Assembly (NCBI GenBank): GCA_031316115.1
Contig: JALDRC010000002.1
Span: 1 to 64,000 of the forward strand
Source: Nitrososphaeraceae archaeon
Lineage (GTDB): Archaea > Thermoproteota > Nitrososphaeria > Nitrososphaerales > Nitrososphaeraceae
Length of the DNA stretch: 64,000 nt
Direction of reading: 5' to 3'
Shown here: positions 28,782-37,695 of the stretch, piece by piece
How positions within the stretch are numbered: position 1 is the first letter of the stretch
How the letters are laid out: each line of letters begins with the position of its first letter
Position numbers and translations under genes: made by a program
Notes under the pieces: model-generated
Database searches by the model: none
Told to the model about the DNA's origin: nothing
Seen by the model: only the letters and a program-made list of their open reading frames with translations

Positions 28782-29168
28782 ATGAACACTAAAACCAAAA
28801 TGGGTTTTATGTTGTTGTTAACGACAGTAATACTTGTGACAGGAATAATATCAACGACTATTCCAAAGTCACTAGCAGAACCAGGTGCGAATATCCAAGA
28901 AATCAAATGTGTCAATTTCAACCTTAATATAAATGGAATAGACGTAAAGAAAATCCCAAGAGGAGTGACAGAAGATTCAGCAGCACAACAACTTAATGGA
29001 AATAATGTTCCAAATGGTGGAAGAAATGGATTATTTGATGAAATTAACGTTGATAAGAATCTAGTCAATATATGTCTAAATTTTGATTTTAATCATCAAA
29101 AAAAATTTGATCCCGTGAATTCAGATTTTACTACACCAACACCTAATCCGATGTCTGATAATACATAA
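28782..29168 (+). CDS. Two-Cys small secreted protein (paralogue C)
   Basis: A 128-residue protein: signal peptide MNTKTKMGFMLLLTTVILVT... SLA, then QEIKCVNFNLNINGIDVKK, a shorter variable loop (EDSAAQQLNGNNVPNGGRNG), and INVDKNLVNICLNFDFN. It ends with a Pro/Thr/Asn-rich tail (FTTPTPNPMSDNT), perhaps cell-wall associated. It is the most diverged of the three tandem copies, matching its more diverged promoter. Function unknown. Confidence 0.7.
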   Translation: MNTKTKMGFMLLLTTVILVTGIISTTIPKSLAEPGANIQEIKCVNFNLNINGIDVKKIPRGVTEDSAAQQLNGNNVPNGGRNGLFDEINVDKNLVNICLNFDFNHQKKFDPVNSDFTTPTPNPMSDNT

Positions 29169-29496
29169 ATTTCAAGTATGACAAAGAATGTAAAATCCAA
29201 AAATACATGATAGACTAAATTTACAATAAGATTCATTTTTTTTCTTTTAATTTTTTGTTCTCTTAAATAATAAAATGATCTAATCATGATATCTAACTAT
29301 TATTATTTACTAAAAAATATACAAATCCTTTAACTTCAAAAACTTTCGAGGAGTTATTTGTATATGAGATATATTTTACACAGCATGTTCTACCATTGAC
29401 TAATAATTTATCAAAAAATAGTATTTTTATTTTTGACAAAATGGTTAGGTTGAGGACAAATTTCGATAATAATTCCAACTAAATTATTTGCACAAT

Positions 29497-29790
29497 ATGA
29501 CTACTAAGACCAAAAACAACAATACAAAGAATATGAATACTAGTGATATAGAAAAGTACATAAAAACAAAAAACCTAGGTCTAACATTTCAAATATAAAA
29601 TCTAATATTATTAAAATAAATTGAGTTGATAACACTGGTCAAGAGCCAACAGGAGAAATGCATGCAGGAATGACTGACAAAAGTGATGGAACAGGTCAAA
29701 AAGACGATAAATGGCTAGGAAACGGTGAAAAGAAATGCAATAAGATTAACAAGAATATCGTAAATTACTCAGTACATTCATCTCAATTCA
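29497..29790 (+). pseudogene. Decayed two-Cys secreted family member
   Basis: The start MTTKTKNNNTKNMNTSDIEK has lost its hydrophobic signal core. After stops and a frame change the reading resumes as NIKSNIIKIN, TGA, VDNTGQEPTGEMHAGMTDKS, DGTGQKDDKWLGNGEKK and INKNIVNYSV. The GTGQxDDKWLG-NIVN part matches the propeller-fused copy at 7.1 kb (DGTDQWLGKGD... NIVNFC). One of the cysteines is gone. Confidence 0.55.
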
Positions 29791-29837
29791 TCATTTCCAT
29801 CCTTTCAGATAAGGGCCAAAGTTCTAAGTGTTATGAC

Positions 29838-31529
29838 TTAATTAGCTACCCTTTCCTTCATATTTTTAGAGAAAAGATCTCCAACTTTAGACACGGTCAT
29901 ATTTTGTCCTTCCACAATGTAACTTGTTGGTTTTATCTGCAATGCCATGATGTGACCATTACTAAGGAGATCATACATGATTCCGCCATAGCTCGGCGCA
30001 ACTGCTACACCCTGTGTCATTGGTGAGAAGTAGTCGGATAGGGCCAGTATCTTACCTGTGTCGGCATCCCTCCACACGATTTGTTCGGTATAGTTATTCT
30101 TTTGAATATCTTCCGGAGTATCTCTTGGGTTAATATTCGACCCGACGATTACCCGTTTGTCAGTCGGACCAATTAATGTCATGAAGCCTGTGGTTCTCTG
30201 GTCGGTAGTCCATGCAAGCGACATTTTGCCGTCCTGAGTAAAGTCGATCGCAGCCAGCTTGCCTGGAGGGAAATCCCACACATAGATCCGATTGTTAGGT
30301 AGATCCACTGACAGCATCGCAGGGATGAAGCTGGGTTCACCAGGTTCGAGAGGAATAGGATTAATACGAACAATCTTACTGGAATTACTTTGCGAAACTG
30401 CCACAACACTTAACGACACATTGGAAGCTGCTGCTCCATTTGTCATCATTACGACCCAATCACCCATGGGTGCTGCAACGTTTGCAGGAGTTTGACCTTT
30501 TGTTAAATAATGTACAGGACCCCATTCTCTATCAGGGGTCAAATTCTTGCCATTCCATTCATAGCGGAACAAACTTGACCAGCCAACAAGATAGATATAC
30601 TCCTTTCCCTCGTGTTCAACAACTGTATTGCGAGCCGGAACTAATTCTGGTAGTTGTACAGCATCAAGGACTTTCAGTGTTTTTGGGTCCACAGCAACCA
30701 GAAACGAAGGTGCTTTGGTTGGACACTTTAGCTGCGCTTCAAAACCCTGTAATTGGCATCCTACCGCACGGTTAGCAGTCACCAAGACAAGCGTGCCATC
30801 CTTAAAGGCCTCCATAGCATCATAGTTGCTATCTGTCGGAGGATGTGTACCAGTTGGCAGGGATACCGTTCCTTCGATCGCTCCATTGTCAGCGTTCACT
30901 TTATACAGATATCGACCATTTGTCACAGCTATGCTGCCATCTGCCAGAACGTTTATTGCAGCAGGCATAAGCCAATTACCTGATACCTTATTGTTCTCTA
31001 GAGTGGTATGCCAGGTCTCCTTAAGCGAGCCAACCTCGACACGTGATATAAATGCTCCAGGCAAAGTACCTGGACCGCCATAAACGTACATCTCGTTAGG
31101 CCCACGCGTTTCTAGTACGTAAGAACGTCCATATTCACCAGGAGATTGATACGCATAAACCTGATTTGGAACACTAAACGAACCTTCGAAATGGATACAT
31201 GGGTACAGATGGGCACGTCCAGAGCCACCTGCCTCTGTGCTACCAACCGAAGGAAACCAGGGAGCGTTTTGTGGTTGTAAATGTTCTGTATCCACACACT
31301 TTATCTCGTCTAATATCTTTGAAATATTACCTGGTAAAGGCCCACCAGCTGCAATTTGGTTGGGGGTAAGTATCATACCAGTATTGTTTGTAGAGTTAGG
31401 ACTGCTGGCATAAACATGGTCCGATAGGATGACCGTCAAAATCGTTATGAAGACAAGCGATCCAATCAAAGGTAAAAATATTGTATTATCTTTTTCCCAA
31501 TGACCAATTATAGGTATTAACAACATGGA
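29838..31529 (-). CDS. Secreted beta-propeller (quinoprotein-like) protein, GC-rich
   Basis: About 563 residues: an N-terminal hydrophobic segment (IFLPLIGSLVFITILTVILS) with a signal-peptidase-like VYASS site. A conserved head follows (PNQIAAGGPLPGNISKILDE), then a series of beta-strand repeats (YVLETRGPNEMYVYGGPGTL; VLADGSIAVTNGRYLYKVNA; LVAVDPKTLKVLDAVQLPE) like a seven- or eight-bladed propeller. No PQQ or heme ligand is visible. GC is about 50% across the gene against about 30% around it, a sign of recent transfer. ATG 31529 is preceded by AGGTGA at a good ribosome-binding distance; a GTG at 31538 is possible. Confidence 0.7.
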   Translation of the reverse strand, partial: SMLLIPIIGHWEKDNTIFLPLIGSLVFITILTVILSDHVYASSPNSTNNTGMILTPNQIAAGGPLPGNISKILDEIKCVDTEHLQPQNAPWFPSVGSTEAGGSGRAHLYPCIHFEGSFSVPNQVYAYQSPGEYGRSYVLETRGPNEMYVYGGPGTLPGAFISRVEVGSLKETWHTTLENNKVSGNWLMPAAINVLADGSIAVTNGRYLYKVNADNGAIEGTVSLPTGTHPPTDSNYDAMEAFKDGTLVLVTANRAVGCQLQGFEAQLKCPTKAPSFLVAVDPKTLKVLDAVQLPELVPARNTVVEHEGKEYIYLVGWSSLFRYEWNGKNLTPDREWGPVHYLTKGQTPANVAAPMGDWVVMMTNGAAASNVSLSVVAVSQSNSSKIVRINPIPLEPGEPSFIPAMLSVDLPNNRIYVWDFPPGKLAAIDFTQDGKMSLAWTTDQRTTGFMTLIGPTDKRVIVGSNINPRDTPEDIQKNNYTEQIVWRDADTGKILALSDYFSPMTQGVAVAPSYGGIMYDLLSNGHIMALQIKPTSYIVEGQNMTVSKVGDLFSKNMKERVAN

Positions 31530-31661
31530 GAGATTCACCTACATATTTTAAAAGATTTCGGCTAAGTCATTATTTGATACTATGATCTCATAAATATATT
31601 TTGAATAAAAGTAACATTTGCACTTTTTCAATAGTCTATTATAATTGTTTTAGTTTTGGAT

Positions 31662-32060
31662 TTACATAATTTTTTTCCTAACAATTTCAATTCGTTCCGG
31701 CAGACTTTTTGTATCTAAATCTGAATTTCTTAACTTTTTATTACAAATTAGTTCTATTATCTATCTCCATTTTCTAGGAAATCCTTTCACATCGCATCTC
31801 TATCTCTTGATTTTTCAGCAGACAAAATGATGAACCATCACATTCCATTGCTAGTATATATTTGTTAGAATAATCATGATAAATAATAGATAGACCAATC
31901 TTATATCCCGTATAGCCAACATTAGGCCTAATCTGGCATTAATAAGATTAGATCTTCATAAACCATATTGTAGAATACTTTCCGATCTGATATTATGGAA
32001 TTCTCTGAATTTGTATCTTTTTTTAATTTTCCATCAAATCATATTCATAATATAGATAAG
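31662..32060 (-). pseudogene. Decayed restriction-endonuclease-fold domain (helicase-associated type)
   Basis: Minus-strand codons read NVGYTGYKIGLSIIYHDYSN, KYILAMECDGSSF, then EIEMRCERIS, TAG, KMEIDN. This matches, in order, the core of the Vsr/MTES_1575-like nuclease at the C-terminus of some superfamily 1 helicases: QVGVSGYRIDLAI, YILGIECDGATYHSS, RDRLRQEVLEGLGW. The catalytic Asp (here Gly in KIGL) and the E-x-K-like pair are altered. In-frame stops and frame changes (RNSDLDTKSLPERIEIVRKK ends at 31662) show decay. Upstream helicase parts are not present. Confidence 0.5.
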
Positions 32061-32192
32061 TATGGAAGAAATATGATATTCTTAATATAATTATAATTTC
32101 TTAATTTATTCTAGCGCAGGTGGATATTTTTCTATGGAGAAAGAAAATAATCTATAAATTCTACTACAGTAGATGTACCATTAACAATCTCT

Positions 32193-32510
32193 CTACCAAT
32201 CTATCAGAGACATCGATATCTCTAATGGTTTATCCACCTCCAAGACAATACATAATAACAGTTGATCTTTTTTGTCTGTACTATTGTTAATCCCATAAAT
32301 ATGGATTGAAATCTAACCTTCATCACTATAGCTTTCGTCTGGGACAAGGTACCTTTCAATTTTAGCATAAAGTTTTGTTTTCTTATTATGAAGACTATTT
32401 TGAAAACTTGAAAATAAGTTGCATAATTGTTTTGGTGATAAATGATGGTATAGTGGAATTAGATTCTTTTGAATGTCCAAAGAATATGAATATCAAATTC
32501 TAACTTGCTA
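32193..32510 (-). pseudogene. Decayed conserved gene, unidentified
   Basis: A minus-strand frame reads SLDIQKNLIPLYHHLSPKQL, CNLFSSFQNSLHNKKTKLYA and KIERYLVPDESYSDEG, hits one TAG, and continues ISIHIYGINNSTDKKDQLLL, CIVLEVDKPLEISMSLID to a stop at 32193. It has no start codon. One nonsense codon in an otherwise good frame indicates recent loss. Family not recognised. Confidence 0.45.
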
Positions 32511-32680
32511 AATTTTTATATATTCCTTTACATATTATTCTAATATAATTATTAGATATAACGAGTTCTTAGAATAATCGATTCGATCTCAATAGGCAAT
32601 ACCTATGAAAGAGTACTACGTCAACTATATGCCTTACGATTTACATAGGTATGAGAATCAAAATTCGAAAATAAATATAA

Positions 32681-32773
32681 TTAAGTTTTTTCTTCTATCT
32701 TTTTATCTTCTATTTCATTATCTATTTTCTTTTCCTTTTTACCAAATAACTTGCCGAATATGTTACAAAACAT
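32681..32773 (-). CDS. Possible 30-residue basic/acidic peptide
   Basis: ATG at 32773 opens a short frame, MFCNIFGKLFGKKEKKIDNE, ending in a charged tail. A TATATATA run lies about 15-20 bases upstream. An amphipathic start and Lys/Glu tail are typical of small archaeal proteins, but length alone allows chance. Confidence 0.3.
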   Translation of the reverse strand: MFCNIFGKLFGKKEKKIDNEIEDKKIEEKT

Positions 32774-33224
32774 GTTGTTGATATATATACACAGAACGAA
32801 TATTTAAGTTTGATTACGTTATTGTAATTTGTAAGAATAATTTTTGCTAATCTTCAATGTCCATGAATATATATAAAATGATTACAAATTAGCATTTTTA
32901 CCAGTTTTCTCTATTTTGGTTACGATAGTACTAATTCTAACTATGATCTCTGTGGGAATGACAATACTACCATTCTATTTTGATTGGTTGCTTTAAGGAC
33001 AATTTACCTACTCCCAGAAGATTCTATATTATTGGTAGAATCATCATTGTAGGGCAGTGAGTAGTCTATAGTTTGGGCATAGTAGTAAGGATATCATGAT
33101 CTATCGATAAAAATTTTTCCCTACATGTGTAGAATATTTCCAAGTATTTAGTTTTTACTTCTTATCTTAAGCCAGAAGCTTAGTAGTACTGAAATAACGG
33201 GTTTAATAATAAATCCTAAAAATA
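32774..33224. other. Intergenic region with inverted repeats
   Basis: AGATTCTA (about 33018) and TAGAATCAT (about 33037), nested inside CTACTC and GAGTAG (about 33008 and 33059), could fold as one hairpin. No gene seen. Confidence 0.3.
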
Positions 33225-34145
33225 ATGACATTAAAAAAACTTTTTCAAAAAAGTAGAAAAAATAGAGAAATTTTAGTTTCTGTTTTTACTGCTATATCTG
33301 TTGGAACCATTATCTATCTCCTTGTTTATAATCCTCCCAAATCAATAGAAATAGCCATTTATTTATTTGATCTAGTTGTGACTTCTATCCTGATTATAGA
33401 TTTTTACCTACGAATGAAAGAATCACAAGACCGTAAACGTATCTTCATTCTCAAACATTTGTACGAGATCCCTGCATTAATTCCTTTACTACTATTTGGA
33501 ATATTGGAAAGTTATTCCTTTCTCAATGTAGTTTTCAGAATGTTAAGACTTGTCCGCTTATTTAGAATCATACATCTTTACTCAAGAATTTTAACCCTTT
33601 CTTCCCACACAACTAATCGTTTTCTCTATATTATAGCGGTGTCAGGCATGGCTGTAAGTGGAGGTGCTATTGGGCTATTTCTCGTGGAAAGTAACGTCCC
33701 AGGTAGCAAGGTAACAAATTTAGGAGATGCTTTTTGGTGGGCAATAGTGACAGTTACTACAGTAGGATATGGAGATATTTACCCTGTCACTGACGAAGGA
33801 AAAATCATAGCTAGTATCTTGATGATTGTTGGAATAGCTATCCTAGGGGTATTAATTTCTACAATTGGTACAAGTTTTATAGAATCCAGACTCAAACCTC
33901 AATCTAACATAGAAGCAGAAACTAAAAAAGCAATTAATGAGAAAATTTGCAAACTAGAATCATTAAATAAAGAAGAATATTCCACCTTGATTTCATCCAT
34001 TAACAAACTTTATAATGAATTAATCTCAAGACCTAAACGCGATGGTAATAATAAGAATAATTCTACTTGTCTACAATGCAACAATACTTTTCCTGAAAAT
34101 TCTAGATTCTGTAATAAATGTGGATGCTCGATACAAGATAATTAA
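33225..34145 (+). CDS. Six-TM potassium channel with C-terminal zinc ribbon
   Basis: The 306-residue protein has a voltage-sensor-like S1-S4 unit; S4 carries spaced arginines in FRMLRLVRLFRIIHLYSR (about residues 105-122). A pore follows with the selectivity filter TVTTVGYGD at about 176-184, then the inner helix (IIASILMIVGIAILGVLIST). It should conduct K+ across the cytoplasmic membrane. The cytoplasmic tail is a short helical linker ending in a zinc ribbon, CLQCNNTFPENSRFCNKCG, an uncommon module for channels that may sense metal or redox state or hold a partner. Start ATG at 33225. No operon partners. Confidence 0.9.
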   Translation: MTLKKLFQKSRKNREILVSVFTAISVGTIIYLLVYNPPKSIEIAIYLFDLVVTSILIIDFYLRMKESQDRKRIFILKHLYEIPALIPLLLFGILESYSFLNVVFRMLRLVRLFRIIHLYSRILTLSSHTTNRFLYIIAVSGMAVSGGAIGLFLVESNVPGSKVTNLGDAFWWAIVTVTTVGYGDIYPVTDEGKIIASILMIVGIAILGVLISTIGTSFIESRLKPQSNIEAETKKAINEKICKLESLNKEEYSTLISSINKLYNELISRPKRDGNNKNNSTCLQCNNTFPENSRFCNKCGCSIQDN

Positions 34146-35218
34146 ACCTTTATAGTAGAATCAAACTAAACTTTCAACATACTGTTATAATATTAATTTG
34201 AAAATTTAACTATCTTGAATCATTGTAGTTATGGAAAGTCAACGGTTAAAAATAGACAAAATTTTACTTTTCTAATTAAATTTACTATATCATTAATTTA
34301 CCAGACTATTACCACGATCGTAAACAATCGCAACGAACAAGAATGAAATTTCTTCGTTTTTTTATAATATTTTCAAAACTTAAAATCTCTCATAAGAAAT
34401 CAAGAGTGCAGCAATAATATTAGCTCTCCTGGTTTCATTAACTTTTTTCTTAAAGCGATAAATATTATGATTCACATAATTTTCTACCATAAAGTGATTA
34501 TAGCACGGAGATCACTAAGGGAGAAGAAACAGGAATCTATCTTCTTCAGCAAGTGAAATTCTGCTATATCCGAATTATTACACTCGCAGATATTCTTCCA
34601 CCAACAACAGGACGAATTGGAATGGATTGTTCCAGGAGAGAGTAGGAGAAAATAACTGTCGATCTGACTCATTCCCTACTCTCTCTGTTTTATTATCAAT
34701 CTTTTATCTTTTTTTATAAAACAGCTAAATATCATAGTTCTCATATTATACCGCAAAGATAGAAAATACCTGTTCAAGAGTATAGCTAGGGGTAGAATAG
34801 AAATTTACAAATCTTCTACTACCTCTCCATTTTTACTTTTATTTTGAATCAAAGAAGAAATAAACAAAATAAATAATATGACAATTTCAAAAATGCAATA
34901 AGAAATCAATTAGATGATTCTCAAAACTGGATATTTATAATTGGATTCTTGATCACGCACTTACACTAACCCAAATTAAAGCCCTAAAGCATTCGTATAG
35001 GAGGAGATTAAATTTGGCAAGTCTGCCTACGATTAATCTCCTATTATATGTTAGTACATGTCTTTTATCTTATAATCTAGGTAGGCATCCAAACAGATAA
35101 TTCTTGAGAAAGATTATTAGATCAATATAGACATCAATAATTTCTATTATCAATCATAATAAATCACTGTTACATAATACCAATTACTTGATTTTTCAAG
35201 TACAAATCCATAGACAGC
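34146..35218. other. Intergenic region with two long-stem hairpins
   Basis: GAGAGAGTAGG (34636-34646) pairs with CCTACTCTCTC (34675-34685), loop 28 bases. AGGAGATTAA (35002-35011) pairs with TTAATCTCCT (35033-35042) and contains a smaller GGCA/TGCC hairpin in its loop. Both are followed by T-rich DNA on the plus strand. No gene found. Confidence 0.4.
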
Positions 35219-35283
35219 AAGTCAAACCGGATGGTAGAAATGTTTTGCACTCCTGCATTGTCCTATCATTTCCGGTTTTGACT
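35219..35283. ncRNA. Imperfect long hairpin, possible structured RNA (copy 1)
   Basis: AGTCAAACCGGA (35220-35231) pairs with TCCGGTTTTGACT (35271-35283) with one bulge, and pairing continues inward (ATGGTAGAAATG with CATTGTCCTATCAT). A related arrangement (GGAT..TAGAAA, CTATCATTT, TCGGTTTT) occurs at 49135-49190. It may be a small RNA, a terminator of the flanking gene on the minus strand, or a mobile-element relic. Confidence 0.35.
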
Positions 35284-35383
35284 ATTTTGTTCTATTTTGT
35301 TTTATCGTGTTCATGTTACCTTCTCCTTAAAACTACTTAATTCTGATTATCTCAATCGACATATAACTTAGATGAATATAGTT

Positions 35384-35860
35384 CTAACTAAATGTGCTAT
35401 AATCCCATGTTGAATAGTACTTAGGACTAATTTCTATGATTATACTATCGCCATTTTTAACAAATGACATCAACTTTTGTGCCATGGGATGCTGTATACT
35501 TCCTAAATATCTAGTCATAATCTTTTCGGCTATTGGAATATTGTGATTAATGTTATCATGAATTTTACAGATACCTCTTCCCTTGACTCCTTTGTATGGA
35601 GGATTGGGGTCATCTAAACAAAAATAAATATTGTTATTCCTTCTTAAATTATTTGCTTTTTTTGAAAGTTTGGATGTTTCAATATATATTTTCTTATCTG
35701 CTGAATCAAAATAATACCATGTAGGATGAACATTTGGAGTGTCATTATCATCTATTGTTCCCAGATGAATGTTTAGTTTGCTTGAATTCAAAAACTCATT
35801 TATTTCCCTCTCTGTTAAAGCTCTTCCAAAATCAGGACTTGCATTGATGATTTTTATCAT
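35384..35860 (-). CDS. Pyridoxamine 5'-phosphate oxidase-like (PPOX) flavin/F420-binding protein
   Basis: The 158-residue protein has the split-barrel fold features: LNIHLGTIDDNDTPNVHPTW, YYFDSADKKIYIETSKLSKK, NLRRNNNIYFCLDDPNPPYK and GVKGRGICKIHD. The 'V-H-P-x-W', 'K-x-x-N-L-R' and 'DDPNPPYKGV' parts are typical of the archaeal/actinobacterial PPOX-class F420-dependent group. These enzymes reduce small molecules with FMNH2 or F420H2, or bind the cofactor. Ammonia-oxidising archaea make F420, so that cofactor is likely. Start ATG at 35860. It lies alone. Confidence 0.8.
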   Translation of the reverse strand: MIKIINASPDFGRALTEREINEFLNSSKLNIHLGTIDDNDTPNVHPTWYYFDSADKKIYIETSKLSKKANNLRRNNNIYFCLDDPNPPYKGVKGRGICKIHDNINHNIPIAEKIMTRYLGSIQHPMAQKLMSFVKNGDSIIIEISPKYYSTWDYSTFS

Positions 35861-36460
35861 TATTATTTGGTCTTGCTTATGATCTAATATTACTCTTTCA
35901 TAATGTATTCAACAGTATTAGAAGATAAAGATCTTATTGTTCGTTTGATTATTTTCTTACGGACAAGTCAATCAAATGTGTTGATCTATAAAATTCATGT
36001 ATTATACAATCCAAGCTGTATCTGAATTTTCTTATGGGAATATATAGAAATATTGAAATTATTATAGAATGATGTTGGTTAATAAATATGAAAATATTGA
36101 AAATTATTTTTGAACATTCTATAAACATATTCAGTATACAAATACAATTAAAATTCGTAAATAGTAAATAACCTGACTTTGATTTTTCTAATCATAAATT
36201 GTTTATTAATAGCTATATAAAAAGATAAAATAAAATTATTTAGGAATTTTAAACTAACGAGAAAAAATAAATGAGTTTGAGATATTATTTTTATACACAG
36301 TATTCAATCTCAAATAGAATCTCAAATACTTATTTCAAATACTAATAATCAACAATTTGATTTAATCAAAATTATCCTCCAAGAAAAACATAGACTCTGA
36401 CAATTTTATTGTGACGATTTCATTTATTTTTTTTTTTTTGAAATAGTTAATAACTTGCAT
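35861..36460. other. Gene-free AT-rich spacer
   Basis: No coding frame recognised; a T13 run at about 36427-36439 ends it. Confidence 0.35.
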
Positions 36461-36780
36461 ATAGATTCTGAAATACCTAGATAATCTTGATACAACTTTT
36501 TTTTATCTTTACAACCAAACGGACAATGACCTTTTTGTCCTACTTCTTTTTCTATTGTTTTTTTGTTGATGGTTTATTTTTGTACTTGAATCTTTTTGAT
36601 TGATTGTCCTTTCTAAAAAAAATTGTATGTTGTACATTTGAAATTATCAAATGAGTATTTAGTCAAACTATCATCTAAACTGTTTCTCAATGTTGCTTCA
36701 ATAATAATACTAAATAAGATTTCAATGATCATCATAATATGATATATCATGTACTTTCAAAATAAAAACTTATAAAAAGT
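36461..36780 (-). pseudogene. Decayed duplicate of the DUF1186/SEC-C gene 3' end
   Basis: Minus-strand codons give KGHCPFGCKDKKKLYQDY, a ruined SEC-C motif. DNA matches 4495-4730, including bases past the stop codon (TTCTGAAATACCTA.A.AATCTT at 4500 and 36467). Further upstream the linker region also aligns (TGTCATTTCTGTAAAAATT versus TGTCCTTTCTAAAAAAAATT; CATCTAAACTGTTTC versus TGTCTAAACTATAAA). It is the worn tail of a second copy, not a functional gene. Confidence 0.55.
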
Positions 36781-37029
36781 AACGAATTAGTATACTTAAT
36801 ATGAACTAATTCTTGTATATAACAATCTTTTTACTGTTCTCTCATTTTCTAAAGTTATCATACATCATTCATTTTTTTGACTTTTCTAATGATTATTAAT
36901 ACTTGAAATAGGTCTGTTAATTTACGATAATATTCTCCAACTTTAATTTAAAATAATAATTATTATTTACACTTGTATTATTATATATATACAAACAAGG
37001 AATTGAATCAGTTATGTAGATGAGATATC

Positions 37030-37560
37030 CTTCAACCCTCTCTGATAAATGAATAATAATTCAAAATTTTCTATTCTATATTAATATATTCATTGACTAT
37101 TTCCAGCAAATTTTTCTGAATTGGAGATGGTAGATGTTGTTTCGATATCATTATATTATAAGCATCATGCTGTCAGGCAAGACTATCAGTATAAACAGTA
37201 TATTTTCAGTATTTAAATACAAGAGATCATAAATTTTTAAGTAAATATTCTTTTTCCTTCTTGGATATAGATTCCAATCAAATCTGATATTGATTCCATA
37301 TATAACTACAACCAAAAACACTGCTTACCTATCTGAAAGTTTCATTTCTTACAAATACAGATACTTCTTTTTGTAAATTTTACTGGATCAAATCTCAGAC
37401 TTGGTACAAACAGACACATATATTCTATTTTTATATCGAAATACACATTAAGCTTTTGGAGTAATGCTAATACTTAAACCCAGAAAGCATAGATAAAGAC
37501 AAAATATCATAATATCAAGATGTTTTATTCGTTTCAAATTTGATTTTCTTTATATGTTAA
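37030..37560 (-). pseudogene. IS6-like transposase remnant (copy 2)
   Basis: Minus-strand frames include FKSNLKRIKHLDIMIFCLYL, CFLGLSISITPKA, YVSVCTKSEI, LYPRRKK and farther on KQHLPSPIQKNLLEIVNEYI. These align in order with the transposases at 43.5-45.3 kb and 52 kb (FERNRTSTCIVMYSLYLYFL, GLSLRNTSKA, HRLHSPLEKSLIERV). Many stops; inverted repeats not found. Confidence 0.6.
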
Positions 37561-37695
37561 AAATAATGTTCGTAGATGTGATTTTTTTTACCAAAATTAA
37601 CGTAGCCAAAAAGAAAAAATAAATTATGCTATTTACATGAATTTTTTATTGTATTATATTACAATATATAAATTATGCCGAGGTATTAAATTTAG

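Noticed and set aside
29658-30026. Plus-strand 122-codon frame as an intact gene
   Set aside because: Its first third is the tail of a decayed two-Cys gene and the rest is antisense to the propeller gene.
30292-31083. Several plus-strand open frames
   Set aside because: They lie opposite the GC-rich propeller gene, where high GC makes antisense frames open by chance.
32177-32229. Inverted repeat ACCATTA / TAATGGT with inner AGAGA / TCTCT
   Set aside because: It overlaps the end of the decayed gene at 32193-32510, so the pairing is probably incidental.
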